The position numbers and the translations under genes are program-made. The notes under the pieces were generated by a model. The model worked only from the letters and a program-made list of their open reading frames with translations. It was not told the DNA's origin and ran no database searches. DNA of 64,000 bases from Ruegeria atlantica. GTDB taxonomy: Bacteria > Pseudomonadota > Alphaproteobacteria > Rhodobacterales > Rhodobacteraceae. Shown here one piece after another: positions 16,966 to 28,429 of the stretch (positions are counted from its first letter, which is position 1; every line of letters starts with the position of its first letter). Location of the stretch: positions 62,001 to 126,000 of the forward strand of contig WQBJ01000001.1 of the NCBI GenBank assembly GCA_013032095.1, given 5' to 3'.

Positions 16966-18498
16966 ATGAAGCCATGGACAATCGCGGTTTGGGTTTGTTG
17001 TACGCTTGTTCTTGTCGCTTGCGCTCCTAAAACTCGCACATACGAAAAGACGGTTACGGCTTCGCTGCCGGCGAGTTCAAGCACTGCCCTTGGCCAAGCT
17101 GCCAATCGTCTCGGAGACCCCAAAGATGGCCGGTCGGGCGTCAAGCTAATCAGTGATGGCGAAGAAGCCCTTGTCTCAAGGCTTCTGATGGCTGCTGCGG
17201 CCGAGCGCACGATTGACGCGCAATACTACCTTCTGCACAACGACCCCACGGGTCATCTTTTTGCAGCCAGTCTTTTGCGGGCGGCAGATAGGGGTGTTCG
17301 TGTGCGGCTGCTGTTGGATGACATGGATACATCCAGTTATGACGCGATGACAGCCGCCTTGGATGATCACGAAAACATCGAAATCCGCTTGTTCAATCCG
17401 TTTTGGCGGAATCAAAGCCTGCTCATTGCGGGGCTGACAGACTTCAAACGCATCAATCGTAGAATGCACAACAAGTCCATGACGGCGGACAATGTGTTCA
17501 CGATTGTAGGTGGACGGAATATCGGGGCCGAGTATTTCCTGGCGCGGGAAGAAATGAACTATGCCGATCTAGATGTTCTGGCCGTGGGCCCCGTTGTAAA
17601 TGAAGTGTCGCGTAGCTTTGACGCCTATTGGAACAGCGAGTTTGCTGTTCCTGCCCGAGTGGTTGTTGGGGAGCCGGAATCTTTTAGCCTGAGTGACGCC
17701 CGAGACAGGCTCAACGATCTGGTGGAAGAAGCAAAGCAAACCCAATACGGTGAGGCATTAAGAAAATCCGCCGAGGAGAACTTTGCGCACGGCGCACTTT
17801 CACTGGATTGGGTGCCGGCGAAACTCTATGCTGACCCGCCTTCCAAAGCCGCAGGGCTTGAGAATTCAGACCAAATTCTTGCATCGCAGTTGCTTCCATA
17901 CTTCGAAAATGCCGACAGTGAGGTGAATATCGTATCGGCCTATTTCGTGCCGCGAAACAACGGCGTGAAATGGATGGCCGAACTTGAAAGTCGTGGAGTC
18001 GACGTCAAGGTCGTCACCAACTCACTCGCGTCGAATGACGTCGCACCGGTTTATGCTCACTATGCCAAAAAGCGCAGAGCATTGCTGCGTAGCGGGGTTG
18101 AACTTTACGAACTGCGACCTGACGCCTATCAAGTTCAACGCCGTGGTATTAACTGGGCTCAGTCCCGCTCCGGCCTGCATTCCAAGGCATTCGCCGTTGA
18201 TGACCGGTATCTGTTTGTTGGGTCGTTCAATTGGGACCCACGTTCCGTTAACATCAATACCGAAATGGGCATATTGATCGACTCGCCGACGCTGACCATT
18301 CAAACTATGGGTGCTTTGGACGAGGCGTTACCAGCGTACACCTATCACGTTACATTAGAGCGCGCGGGTCAGCTCAAATGGAGGACGCGGGGCGAAGATG
18401 GCACAATCCTTGAATATGATGCGGAACCGACCGGTTCGGCTTGGGACCACATAGTTGCCGGTTTTCTGAGTATTCTACCGATCGGTTCTCAGCTTTAG
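16966..18498 (+). CDS. Phospholipase D-family lipoprotein
   Basis: The chosen start is ATG 16966, four bases after GGGAGGGAG; the frame is open upstream into the cyclase gene but only this start gives a signal peptide. The 510-residue protein has a lipobox ending in Cys19 (LVLVAC) and two HKD motifs: 'RRMHNKSMTADN' near residue 165 and 'SGLHSKAFAVDDRYLFVGS' near residue 403, each with HxK(x4)D and the following G/S-rich strand. It belongs to periplasmic or outer-membrane PLD/cardiolipin-synthase-like phosphodiesterases. The gap to the cyclase stop is 31 bp, so the two are probably cotranscribed. Confidence 0.88.
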   Translation: MKPWTIAVWVCCTLVLVACAPKTRTYEKTVTASLPASSSTALGQAANRLGDPKDGRSGVKLISDGEEALVSRLLMAAAAERTIDAQYYLLHNDPTGHLFAASLLRAADRGVRVRLLLDDMDTSSYDAMTAALDDHENIEIRLFNPFWRNQSLLIAGLTDFKRINRRMHNKSMTADNVFTIVGGRNIGAEYFLAREEMNYADLDVLAVGPVVNEVSRSFDAYWNSEFAVPARVVVGEPESFSLSDARDRLNDLVEEAKQTQYGEALRKSAEENFAHGALSLDWVPAKLYADPPSKAAGLENSDQILASQLLPYFENADSEVNIVSAYFVPRNNGVKWMAELESRGVDVKVVTNSLASNDVAPVYAHYAKKRRALLRSGVELYELRPDAYQVQRRGINWAQSRSGLHSKAFAVDDRYLFVGSFNWDPRSVNINTEMGILIDSPTLTIQTMGALDEALPAYTYHVTLERAGQLKWRTRGEDGTILEYDAEPTGSAWDHIVAGFLSILPIGSQL

Positions 18499-18576
18499 GA
18501 TCGCTGCGACGGGCTGGTAGGACTTATCGATTTGGAATTGGCTGATCCGGACCGACGGGCAAAAGGGGATTTTACC

Positions 18577-18942
18577 GTGAGATATTACAAACTCTACGCC
18601 GACGCAGCCGGGGAAAGCCATTGGGAAGATATCGAGGTCAAAGTTGAAGAGCGGAGTTTCGCTCCGCCCGCTCAGGCAATCGAAATTTCAGAACCGGAAC
18701 CTGTAAAGCGCACTATGTTTCTAAGACTCCCGTCAGGTTGGAATGAACCAATCCATCCCACTCCAGTGGCCCAAAAGTTGGTTTGCCTTGCGGGCAAAAT
18801 CCTAGTGACCGCGAGTGATGGTGATCATCGTGAAATAGGTCCGGGCGACGTTTGGCATATGCAAGATACGTCGGGAAAAGGTCATCACACTATGGTTGCG
18901 GGTGACCAGGATTTTGAAGCGCTCATAGTACAGTATGAGTGA
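18577..18942 (+). CDS. Cupin-like small protein
   Basis: The frame is open from TTG 18532, but GTG 18577 with AAGGGGA upstream is the better start and gives 121 residues. The C-terminal half reads like a cupin barrel: 'PVAQKLVCLAGKILVTASDG', 'IGPGDVWHMQDTSGKGHHT' with the G(x)5HxH-like and PGD elements. Histidines in 'GKGHHTMV' could take part in metal binding. Binding partner or reaction unknown. It lies 78 bp behind the PLD gene on the same strand. Confidence 0.6.
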   Translation: MRYYKLYADAAGESHWEDIEVKVEERSFAPPAQAIEISEPEPVKRTMFLRLPSGWNEPIHPTPVAQKLVCLAGKILVTASDGDHREIGPGDVWHMQDTSGKGHHTMVAGDQDFEALIVQYE

Positions 18943-19230
18943 TGTCGAGAGTTTGTTTGATGTAGCTTCACGTAATCAAACTTCGCCGGGGTGGATGCAG
19001 AAGCCAGCAAAAGTGAGCGCAGCGTAGTCATGGCTTTCATTTGGATACACAACTCCAGTAGCCCAGCCGTCTACGGAACATCACTTTATAGGAAAGCTGG
19101 TTAGAGCTTTATGCAAACGAAAAATGAGATTTCCGGCAACAGTTAAGACCAACTATACATGCACCTGTCATCCCGCCCGTACGATCTGTGGTAGACTGCT
19201 TTCGAGGACAATCTGGCAGGAGATTTTCCG

Positions 19231-20211
19231 TTGTTACCGAAATCACTCCGACTCGCAGTCACCATGATGACAATTACGGTCTCAGTGGGCTCTCTGCCCG
19301 ACCGTGTCGAAGCGCTATCATCGGATATCCCAGCGTGGCTGCAAAAGCACGTGGGCACGAAGGACGGTCAAATCGCACCGATAGTTCTGAAAAGGGCACG
19401 TGCGCTTTATCAGGAGAAAGTGCGGCAAGGCAAAGTCAGAAACCCTTGTTACCTTGCGAAAGACGCGACCCGCCCCAGTACAGCCAGCAACGGTAATCCG
19501 GGGCGGAGGTTCTACGTCATCTGCGAGTCACAGAAATCTTTCCGGGCTGTTTCGTCCGGCTATGGCAATGGCCGAAAACTGCAACGCGCTAATTTCTCGA
19601 ACGGTCGGCAATGCGCGAAGAACTTCAGCAACGCGGAGGGGTCGAAACTAACCGCCGGCGGATCATATTTGACTGCCGAAACGCGGACCTCTTTCAAGGG
19701 CTACTACAATCAGTCTGGCAAGACGAAGCCGTTCTACCGGACGTTCCTTTTGTTTGATGGTGAAGGTGAAACTAGCAACGCTCGGGAACGGGCCATCGGC
19801 GGCCATCCCGCCGTGTTCCTGAAATGGCAATGCAGGTTCAAAAATCCTCAAAGCACTCATGCCGACAATGACGGTTATGTCCCCTACGGGAAGCTTGTGA
19901 ACTACACCGGCGGTCGCAGCAACGGATGCACAACGTGGTCACAATCCGCCTCGAAACAGATATTGGCGCTAGTGGAGGGGAACCCCACGACCCTCTACAT
20001 TTATCCCGAATCCGGAGACATCAACGCTGTCGCAAAGGCGGCGAAAAAGGGAAGGTCTCTGTCGCGCGCGGGCCTCTACTGGAACGCCGCGTGTCTGCAA
20101 GCAATCGGTGCCCCTAAATTCTGGCCAAAGCAAAGCCTGCAACCAGTCATCAATCAATGGAGGGCCTCTTTGCCCAAACAGCCGCCACTGGAGTTGCCGA
20201 TTTGCAAATAG
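19231..20211 (+). CDS. Secreted murein L,D-transpeptidase-like protein (YkuD_2 type)
   Basis: The start is TTG 19231, seven bases after AGGAGA. The 326-residue protein begins with a basic-hydrophobic signal peptide (to about residue 29). The body has features of the YkuD_2 'murein L,D-transpeptidase catalytic domain' family: 'FYVICESQKSFRAVSSGYG' (the conserved activity strand), 'FSNAEGSKLTAGGSYLT' (GS-x-T-x-x-G-x-Y-x-T), 'ARERAIGGHPAVF' with the expected His, and 'GGRSNGCTTWS' with the expected catalytic Cys. Such proteins crosslink or edit peptidoglycan in the periplasm. It is larger than typical members because of N- and C-terminal extensions with extra cysteines. Assignment from motif reading only. 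Confidence 0.65.
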   Translation: MLPKSLRLAVTMMTITVSVGSLPDRVEALSSDIPAWLQKHVGTKDGQIAPIVLKRARALYQEKVRQGKVRNPCYLAKDATRPSTASNGNPGRRFYVICESQKSFRAVSSGYGNGRKLQRANFSNGRQCAKNFSNAEGSKLTAGGSYLTAETRTSFKGYYNQSGKTKPFYRTFLLFDGEGETSNARERAIGGHPAVFLKWQCRFKNPQSTHADNDGYVPYGKLVNYTGGRSNGCTTWSQSASKQILALVEGNPTTLYIYPESGDINAVAKAAKKGRSLSRAGLYWNAACLQAIGAPKFWPKQSLQPVINQWRASLPKQPPLELPICK

Positions 20212-20379
20212 CGGAGGCGATGTAAAACGATTGCTGGAGTTGTTCTGATGAGAAAGACAACGAAGCCCTCACAGCAGAAGAATAGAAAACTTTCCATCGC
20301 GCTGTAACGAAATACGGCTTTGTTGCGCTCTACCGTCGTAGGCCGACCCTTGTTAGGTTTTGTCAAAGGAACTTGGTTT

Positions 20380-20592
20380 GAGCCGGGCAGTTGGCTGAAC
20401 ATCGTGCAGATAATCGCAACCGTCCATTCTTCCGTCTACAACCATTTCAAACAGGAAAGATCGCTAGCCAGTTGAAACACCGCCATGCTGACCCGCTCCG
20501 CGGCGCTTGCCGAGTCGCGTGAACTTGGCGCTGCAAAAAGGACAGCATCACTGGCTTAGCTGAAGCTGTTTAGACCTTATCTGGCAACAACC
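20380..20592 (+). mobile_element. IS6-family transposase relic: C-terminal fragment and 3' end
   Basis: The plus strand reads 'IATVHSSVYNHFKQERSLAS' then, after a stop, 'RSAALAESRELGAA', which match the C-terminal end of IS6-family transposases (VHxxVxNHFxxERxL...RxAALAEWREL). It is followed by 'cagcatcactggcttagct' (20543-20561) and a degenerate copy of the tail seen near 6.05 and 39.75 kb. Stops and the missing front half show that it is dead. Same orientation as the other three relics. Confidence 0.7.
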
Positions 20593-20610
20593 AGAAAAGG
20601 TCGGATCAGT

Positions 20611-20662
20611 ATGCCCAACTCAAACTTCGCGACTCGGTCGCCGGATGTTGGGCATCACTTTC
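20611..20662 (+). terminator. Terminator-like hairpin between IS6 relic and lpd
   Basis: ATGCCCAAC (20611-20619) and GTTGGGCAT (20647-20655) form a perfect 9-bp stem. On the plus strand the second arm is followed by a T-rich run (cactttcttgttttttaaa). It ends 8 bp from the lpd stop codon and may also protect the 3' end of the convergent bkd transcript. Confidence 0.5.
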
Positions 20663-20669
20663 TTGTTTT

Positions 20670-22028
20670 TTAAATGTGTAAGGCGTGACCGAGCGCCCTC
20701 AAGCAGGCCTCTTGTAGGCCTTCGGAATGGGTCGGGTGGGCGTGAATAGTCGCACCAATGTCTTCCAGACAGGAGCCCATCTCGATAGCAAGCGAAAAGG
20801 CGGCGGACATCTCTGATAACCCACTGCCGACGGCCTGAATGCCCACCACTGCATGGTCACTTTCCCGCCAGATAACGCGGATGAAGCCTTCTTCGCGCTC
20901 GGTGGTCATTGCTCGCCCGTTTGCAGAAAACGGGAATTCCGTGGATTTGGTGCCTTGAATTTCATCGGGTAGAGCGCCGCAGGTCACAATTTCAGGATCG
21001 GTGAAACACACTGCTGGAATGGCGCGTTTGTCCCACTCGACCGAGTGGCCCGCGACGTGTTCCGCCACCATTTCGCCTTGAGCCATGGCACGGTGCGCCA
21101 GCATCGGTTCACCGGTCACGTCGCCTATAGCGTAGATACCGCGCATGGAGGACTGGCAATACTTGTCGATCCGGATGAAGGGTCCGTCTTGGGTCAGTGC
21201 TAGTTCCTCGATCCCGATCCCGACCGTTCGGGGACGGCGGCCGACGGTAACCAGAACTTTTTCAGCAGCAACGTCCCCCTGATCGGTTTTCAGCACATCA
21301 TCATCAAAGCCCTGCGCGCGCGTGCCGGTCATCACCGTAACCCCAAGTGCATCCAGCCGTTTGGCAACGGGGCGGGTCAGCGCTTTGTCGTAAAGGGGCA
21401 GAATAGCGTCCTCGGCCTCGACCAATGTGACCCGCGTACCAAGTTTGGCAAACACCGTGCCCAATTCCAGACCGATATAGCCAGCGCCGACCACTGCGAG
21501 GCTATCGGGGATGTCCGTCAGGCTCAGGGCCTCGGTCGAGGACAAGATCGGACCGCCAAAGGGCAGGGATGGTAATTCGACGGGAGCGGAGCCGGAAGCG
21601 ATAACGATATGTTCGGCGCGGATGGTGCGCGTTTCGCCGTTGTGTTTCACTTCGACGGTCTTGCCGTCAACAAATCGCGCTTGTCCGCTGACAAACCGCG
21701 CTCCGGCTTTTTTCATCAACCCGGTTACACCCGAATTGAGACGATTTACGATACCATCCTTCCAAGCGATCGTCTTGGACATTTCGATGATGGGATTGCT
21801 GGTTGAGATTCCCAACGGGCCATCTGATACGGCAGAAACCTTGTGAAATTCATCGGCAGCGTGGATCAAGGCCTTTGATGGAATGCAGCCCACGTTCAGG
21901 CACGTACCGCCGGGTTTTCCTTCGTCCACCACAACGGTGTCGATACCCAACTGACCGGCACGAATGGCGCAGACATAGCCCCCTGGCCCGGCACCGATGA
22001 TCAGTAGTTTACACACGATATCTGACAT
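20670..22028 (-). CDS. lpdA: Dihydrolipoyl dehydrogenase (E3) of the branched-chain keto-acid dehydrogenase complex
   Basis: This 452-residue flavoprotein starts at ATG 22028, directly behind the E2 stop. The FAD motif GAGPGGY is at residues 12-18, the redox disulfide in 'GGTCLNVGCIPSK' (CxxxxC, about 41-52), the NAD motif 'GAGYIGLELG' near residue 180, and the C-terminal active-site His-x-x-x-x-Glu in 'HAHPTHSE'. It reoxidises the dihydrolipoyl groups of E2 with NAD+. As last gene of the five-gene operon, it is probably dedicated to this complex rather than shared with pyruvate dehydrogenase. Confidence 0.93.
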   Translation of the reverse strand: MSDIVCKLLIIGAGPGGYVCAIRAGQLGIDTVVVDEGKPGGTCLNVGCIPSKALIHAADEFHKVSAVSDGPLGISTSNPIIEMSKTIAWKDGIVNRLNSGVTGLMKKAGARFVSGQARFVDGKTVEVKHNGETRTIRAEHIVIASGSAPVELPSLPFGGPILSSTEALSLTDIPDSLAVVGAGYIGLELGTVFAKLGTRVTLVEAEDAILPLYDKALTRPVAKRLDALGVTVMTGTRAQGFDDDVLKTDQGDVAAEKVLVTVGRRPRTVGIGIEELALTQDGPFIRIDKYCQSSMRGIYAIGDVTGEPMLAHRAMAQGEMVAEHVAGHSVEWDKRAIPAVCFTDPEIVTCGALPDEIQGTKSTEFPFSANGRAMTTEREEGFIRVIWRESDHAVVGIQAVGSGLSEMSAAFSLAIEMGSCLEDIGATIHAHPTHSEGLQEACLRALGHALHI

Positions 22029-23282
22029 TCAGCCCTCTACAAACAACATGGCCGGCGTTTCCAGCAGGGTTTTCAGTTTCTGCACAAAGACTGCCGCGTC
22101 CCAGCCATCGACGACCCGGTGATCGAAGGAACACGACAGGTTCATCATCTTGCGCGGTTGGAATTGCTGCCCGTCCCAAACTGGCCGGATTTGCATTTTA
22201 TTGACGCCGACAATGGCCACTTCGGGGTGGTTGATAATCGGTGTGGTAACAAGTGCGCCAAGCGGGCCCAACGATGTGATGGTGATGGTGCCACCGGTCA
22301 AGTCTTCGCGTTTGATTGAACCGTCGCGGGCGGCCTCAGCCAGCCGCGCAACCTCGGACGCGTTGTCCCACAGGCTGCCGGCCTCGGCATGGTGCACCAC
22401 CGGAACGTTCAGCCCCTGTGGCGTCTGCGTGGCGATGCCCACATGCACGCCACCGTGATGATAGATCACGCCGGCCTCGTCATCGAAACGTGCGTTTAGA
22501 CCGGGTTGTTCGCGGACCGCTTCGACAATGGCCCGGATCAGGAACGGCAGCAATGTCAGCTTGGCTCGCTCTCCGGCGTGCTTTTCGTTCAGCGCGGCGC
22601 GTAAGTCTTCCAGCGCTGACATCTCGACTTCCTCGACGATGGTGATGTGCGGGATCTGCCGCTTAGACAGCGCCATTTTTTCCGCGATCTTGCGGCGCAT
22701 GCCGATCACGCGCACCTCTTCAACGCCAGTATTCCGGCCTCGGGTTACGCCACCCTGCTGGATTCCACCCGAAGCGATCCAGTTGTCCAGATCGCCGTGA
22801 CTTATCCGCCCAGCAGGTCCAGTGCCGGGGACTTGGCGCAGGTCGATCCCTTCTTCGCGGGCGCGGGCGCGTACAGATGGTGCTGCAAGCGGTTTTGTTC
22901 CGTTGGTGCGCGGAATTGGTTTGGCGGCCGCGACGGGTTGAGCCGATGGCGCCGGTTCTGGAGAGGGAGGCGTCTCTTCACTGACAGGTTTTGGCGGGGT
23001 CTGGGCAGGTTCCGCTGTCGTCTTGGCCTCGTTGCCCTCGCCTTCGACTTCGATGCGGATCAGGACCGAACCAATGGCCAACATCTGGCCGATCTCGCCG
23101 CCGAGTTCCAGCACTTTACCCGAGACCGAGGAGGGAACCTCGACCGCGGCCTTGTCGGTCATAACGGCGGCCAGAATGTCATCTTCGCGAACCAGGTCGC
23201 CCGGTTTGACATGCCACTCGGTCAGTTCTGCCTCGGCGATACCTTCGCCGACATCGGGCAGACGCATTGCAAACACGCCCAT
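22029..23282 (-). CDS. bkdB: Lipoamide acyltransferase (E2) of branched-chain keto-acid dehydrogenase
   Basis: This 417-residue protein has an N-terminal lipoyl domain with the modified Lys in 'DKAAVEVPS' (about residue 44), a Pro/Ala-rich hinge (about 80-125), an E1/E3-binding domain ('APSVRARAREEGIDLRQV', about 133-170) and the catalytic acyltransferase domain ending in 'SFDHRVVDGWDAAVF', which has the active-site His and Asp (HRxxDG). It transfers the branched acyl group to CoA. It is one base from the lpd start and 4 bp from the E1 beta stop, so translation is tightly linked. Confidence 0.93.
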   Translation of the reverse strand: MGVFAMRLPDVGEGIAEAELTEWHVKPGDLVREDDILAAVMTDKAAVEVPSSVSGKVLELGGEIGQMLAIGSVLIRIEVEGEGNEAKTTAEPAQTPPKPVSEETPPSPEPAPSAQPVAAAKPIPRTNGTKPLAAPSVRARAREEGIDLRQVPGTGPAGRISHGDLDNWIASGGIQQGGVTRGRNTGVEEVRVIGMRRKIAEKMALSKRQIPHITIVEEVEMSALEDLRAALNEKHAGERAKLTLLPFLIRAIVEAVREQPGLNARFDDEAGVIYHHGGVHVGIATQTPQGLNVPVVHHAEAGSLWDNASEVARLAEAARDGSIKREDLTGGTITITSLGPLGALVTTPIINHPEVAIVGVNKMQIRPVWDGQQFQPRKMMNLSCSFDHRVVDGWDAAVFVQKLKTLLETPAMLFVEG

Positions 23283-23285
23283 GGA

Positions 23286-24299
23286 TCAGTCCTCCATGAC
23301 TTTTTTCAGTGCCTCGCCAACCCGTGCAGGGCCTGGAAAATACTCCCATTCCTGAGCGTGCGGGTAGGGGGTATCCCAGCCCGTGACACGGATAATCGGA
23401 GCTTCGAGGTGATAAAAACAGCTTTCCTGCACCAGCGACATCAACTCAGCACCAAAGCCAGAAGTGCGCGTCGCTTCGTGAACGATCACGCAGCGGCCTG
23501 TTTTTTTGACAGAAGAGGTGATCGCGTCCAGATCCAACGGCATCAGTGTGCGTAGGTCCAATACCTCGGCGTCTATTCCGGTTTCCTCTGCTGCGGCCTG
23601 GGCAACGTAAACCATTGTGCCATAAGCCAGCACCGTAACATCGGCGCCTTCCCGACGGATCGCGGCCTTGCCCAAGGGCACAATGTCGTCCCCGTCAGGC
23701 ACCTCCCCCAGCGGGTGGTTCTTCCAGCTGACAAGCGGGTTTTCGTGATGCCCGTCGAAGGGGCCGTTATAGAGCCGCTTGGGTTCGAGAAAAATCACCG
23801 GATCGGGATCGGCGATGGACGCCAGCAGCAGGCCTTTGGCATCGCGCGGATTGGACGGCATAGCCACTTTCAATCCTGAAACATGAGTAAACAGAGCCTC
23901 TGGGCTTTGACTGTGGGTTTGACCCCCGAAGATACCGCCGCCCGTGGGCATACGGATAACGATCGGGCAGGTGAAATCTCCGTTCGACCGGTGCCGCAGT
24001 CGCGCTGCCTCGGAAACGATCTGGTCATAGGCCGGATAGACGTAATCGGCGAACTGGATCTCGATCACAGGTTTCAAACCATAGGCCGCCATGCCGATCG
24101 CGGTGCCGACAATGCCGGCTTCGTTGATCGGCGCGTCAAAACAGCGGGATGTTCCGTATTTCGCCTGCAAGCCAGCGGTGCAGCGGAACACTCCACCGAA
24201 ATACCCGACATCTTCGCCATAGACGACGACACGTTCATCTGCTTCCATCGCGACGTCATGGGCTTCGCGAATGGCTTCGATCATGGTCATCTTGGCCAT
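23286..24299 (-). CDS. bkdA2: 2-oxoisovalerate dehydrogenase E1 beta subunit
   Basis: This 337-residue protein has the transketolase pyrimidine-binding half ('EDVGYFGGVFRCTAGLQ', 'INEAGIVGTAIGMAAYGLKP') and the C-terminal transketolase domain ('VTVLAYGTMVYVA', 'VIVHEATRTSGFGAE'). The conserved Glu in 'INEAGIVG' activates thiamine diphosphate. Length and motifs are those of BkdA2-type E1 beta chains. It forms an alpha2beta2 E1 with the gene just upstream (2-bp gap). Confidence 0.93.
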   Translation of the reverse strand: MAKMTMIEAIREAHDVAMEADERVVVYGEDVGYFGGVFRCTAGLQAKYGTSRCFDAPINEAGIVGTAIGMAAYGLKPVIEIQFADYVYPAYDQIVSEAARLRHRSNGDFTCPIVIRMPTGGGIFGGQTHSQSPEALFTHVSGLKVAMPSNPRDAKGLLLASIADPDPVIFLEPKRLYNGPFDGHHENPLVSWKNHPLGEVPDGDDIVPLGKAAIRREGADVTVLAYGTMVYVAQAAAEETGIDAEVLDLRTLMPLDLDAITSSVKKTGRCVIVHEATRTSGFGAELMSLVQESCFYHLEAPIIRVTGWDTPYPHAQEWEYFPGPARVGEALKKVMED

Positions 24300-24301
24300 G
24301 G

Positions 24302-26607
<2,306 letters not shown>

Positions 26608-26705
26608 TCTATATCCCGGCGCGTAATTTTTTTGAATTGCCTTAATAGTTTAGTCTTTGGAACGGAGTTCAAAAATCACTATCTGGCGGGTAATTTGAGT
26701 AATAA

Positions 26706-26720
26706 TAGCAAAAAATGCTA
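26706..26720. promoter_or_regulatory. Inverted repeat in the AT-rich bkd/Lrp divergent promoter region
   Basis: TAGCA-AAAAA-TGCTA (26706-26720) lies in the AT-rich 125-bp gap between the divergent dehydrogenase and Lrp genes. Lrp/AsnC proteins bind such AT-rich imperfect palindromes, so this is a reasonable candidate operator, 13-27 bp before the Lrp start. Not tested. Confidence 0.4.
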
Positions 26721-26750
26721 TGAGAATCAAAAATGGTAGTGGTTTCGACT

Positions 26751-27203
26751 ATGGATGAAATCGATAGAGAGATTTTACGTGAACTTCAAAAAGACGGACG
26801 AATGCCTGTTGTGCAGCTTGCCGACAGGGTTGGACTGTCGGTAACGCCATGCAAACGCCGATTGGCTCGGTTGGAGGATAGTGGCCTGATTTCAGGCTAT
26901 GCCGCTCAGATCGACCGAAAGGTCGCTGGTTTCGGAATAACCGTATTTGTATCGGTTGAGCTGGAACGGCAGGACGCAGACAAGATTTCCGAGTTTCAGC
27001 GACAGGTGGCACTTTTCGAAGAAGTTGTGACCGGGACGTTGATGACGGGTGCGCAAGACTTTTTGCTTGAGGTCGCTGTTGGGAGCCTTGAGGAGTTCGA
27101 GACATTTCTGCAAACCAAACTCATGCGGCTGCCCGGGCTTCGTGTCGTTCGCTCGCGATTTGCTTTGCGCAAATTCATTGACAGGGCGCGCATACCATAC
27201 TGA
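26751..27203 (+). CDS. Lrp/AsnC-family regulator of the bkd operon
   Basis: The protein starts either at ATG 26733 or, more typically for the family, at ATG 26751 (MDEIDREILRELQKDG), giving 150 residues. An N-terminal helix-turn-helix ('VQLADRVGLSVTPCKRRL') is followed by the RAM/AsnC ligand-binding domain ('FGITVFVSVELE', 'GTLMTGAQDFLLEV'). It is divergent from the bkd operon, as BkdR is in Pseudomonas, where the Lrp-type protein activates bkd in response to branched-chain amino acids. That role is inferred here from position. Confidence 0.85.
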   Translation: MDEIDREILRELQKDGRMPVVQLADRVGLSVTPCKRRLARLEDSGLISGYAAQIDRKVAGFGITVFVSVELERQDADKISEFQRQVALFEEVVTGTLMTGAQDFLLEVAVGSLEEFETFLQTKLMRLPGLRVVRSRFALRKFIDRARIPY

Positions 27204-27454
27204 CGGCCATCCCGACTTTGCGACAGATATAGAGGTCTCGTCAGAAGAAGAAGTCATGAGTTGGGGCAAGGGGGGCGGTTTAACGTCCGTGCACGACTAA
27301 ACCCAACCCATTTAGGTATTTTCAATACTGGTTCCAGGCGAGCCTTCTGCTGGTTATACCTCGGGCGCGTTAGGCTTTTCTTCCATATTCATTCGGGTCG
27401 TTTTCCTGCAGAGGGTTGTGTTTAGTGCCGTTGGCGTCCTTCGGACACAAGTGC

Positions 27455-28320
27455 AGATCAGCCCTGAGGCAAAACACGATATTCGTGTGTAAACACAGCG
27501 CATTCGTACCGCTTTGTATTGACCTCCAGAGTAATGCCGACTTGATCCGCAAGATCCACTGCAAGGGCTGTCGGAGATGACACCGCAATCAGCATCGGGC
27601 ATTCTAAAAAGGTAGTTTTCTGCACCAGTTCCAGCGGCACGCGTGAGTTCATCACCACTGCCCCTGTGGCCGGGTTGATGCCTGTTCGGATCAGGGCACC
27701 CAGCAGCTTGTCTAGTGCATTGTGGCGCCTGACATTTTCGCGCGCCATGACAATTCCGTGCTCGGGCAACAGAAAGCCAGCCGCATGGGTTGTTCGCGTG
27801 CGATCATGCAATCGCTGATGATCGCGTTGCAACTCGGGTACATGCGCCACTTCGTTGGCCCCGATCCGTAGTGATGTATCTGCGATAGGGCTAGGGAGCG
27901 CGTTACCTGCTCCAGACTATCAATGCCGCACAGCCCGCATCCCACTGGCCTCAATATCACGCGCCGCCGGGCCGAGACTTTTTCGGATGCCTGCTCATTC
28001 AACCAGACTCGCGCTTCAATACCCGCTTGTGCGCGACCTGTTCATATTCCGCGATATCGTCAGCCTCTGAGATGAATGCTTCGGTCATCGCAAAACCCAA
28101 GTCAAAATCGTGAATGCCTTCCGGGGAGGTTATCTTCGCCGCAGCCGTGGTGCCGTTAAACACCAGCGCAACTGGAACCTCCTGCGCCAGGTTCCAGCAC
28201 ACAGTCGCGCCGCCAGGGCGGCGGTTGGCCGGGACTATCCGCGATGCGAGATATTGAACTTCGGGGCTTTCCCGGAACGGTGCGGTCCTGTCGGACTTAC
28301 TCCGGCGAGGGCATTATGAC
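27455..28320 (-). pseudogene. fdhD: fdhD (formate dehydrogenase accessory sulfurtransferase), broken by two frameshifts
   Basis: Three pieces in different frames add up to one FdhD protein. N-terminal part: 'LAQEVPVALVFNGTTAA' and 'HDFDLGFAMTEAFI' (about 28240-28020). Middle: 'RRRVILRPVGCGLCGIDSL' with the CxxC cysteines (about 28010-27870). C-terminal part: 'ENVRRHNALDKLLGALIR', 'SSPTALAVDLADQVGITL' (27850-27458). Frame shifts fall near 28015 and 27850, and the usual 'EDVGRHNALDK' has decayed to 'ENVRRHNALDK'. FdhD passes sulfur to the molybdenum cofactor of formate dehydrogenase; no fdh genes are in the window. Clearly non-functional. Confidence 0.75.
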
Positions 28321-28428
28321 CCCGTTCCGTCAAAGAAAAGAACACGCTTTGAGACCGGTCCTGCCGGTCATCAAGGTCGATCAGTCGATGGTTTTCCGCC
28401 AATGACACACACTCTCTCTACACCAGCA
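28236..28428 (-). pseudogene. MarR-like winged-helix fragment
   Basis: In one minus-strand frame, bounded by stops, the sequence reads 'AENHRLIDLDDRQDRSQSVF' followed by 'FSLTERGHNALAG'. This resembles the wing and following helix of MarR regulators (L-I/V-x-x-x-D-P-x-D-R-R-S-x-x-V-x-L-T-E-x-G). It overlaps the fdhD N-terminal relic in another frame and lacks the recognition helix. Tentative; short matches like this can mislead. Confidence 0.35.
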
Positions 28429-28429
28429 C

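Noticed and set aside
22647..23555. Long open frame (302 residues) opposite the bkd E2/E1 beta genes.
   Set aside because: High-GC antisense shadow of clear dehydrogenase-complex genes; Arg/Cys/Phe-rich and without family signature.
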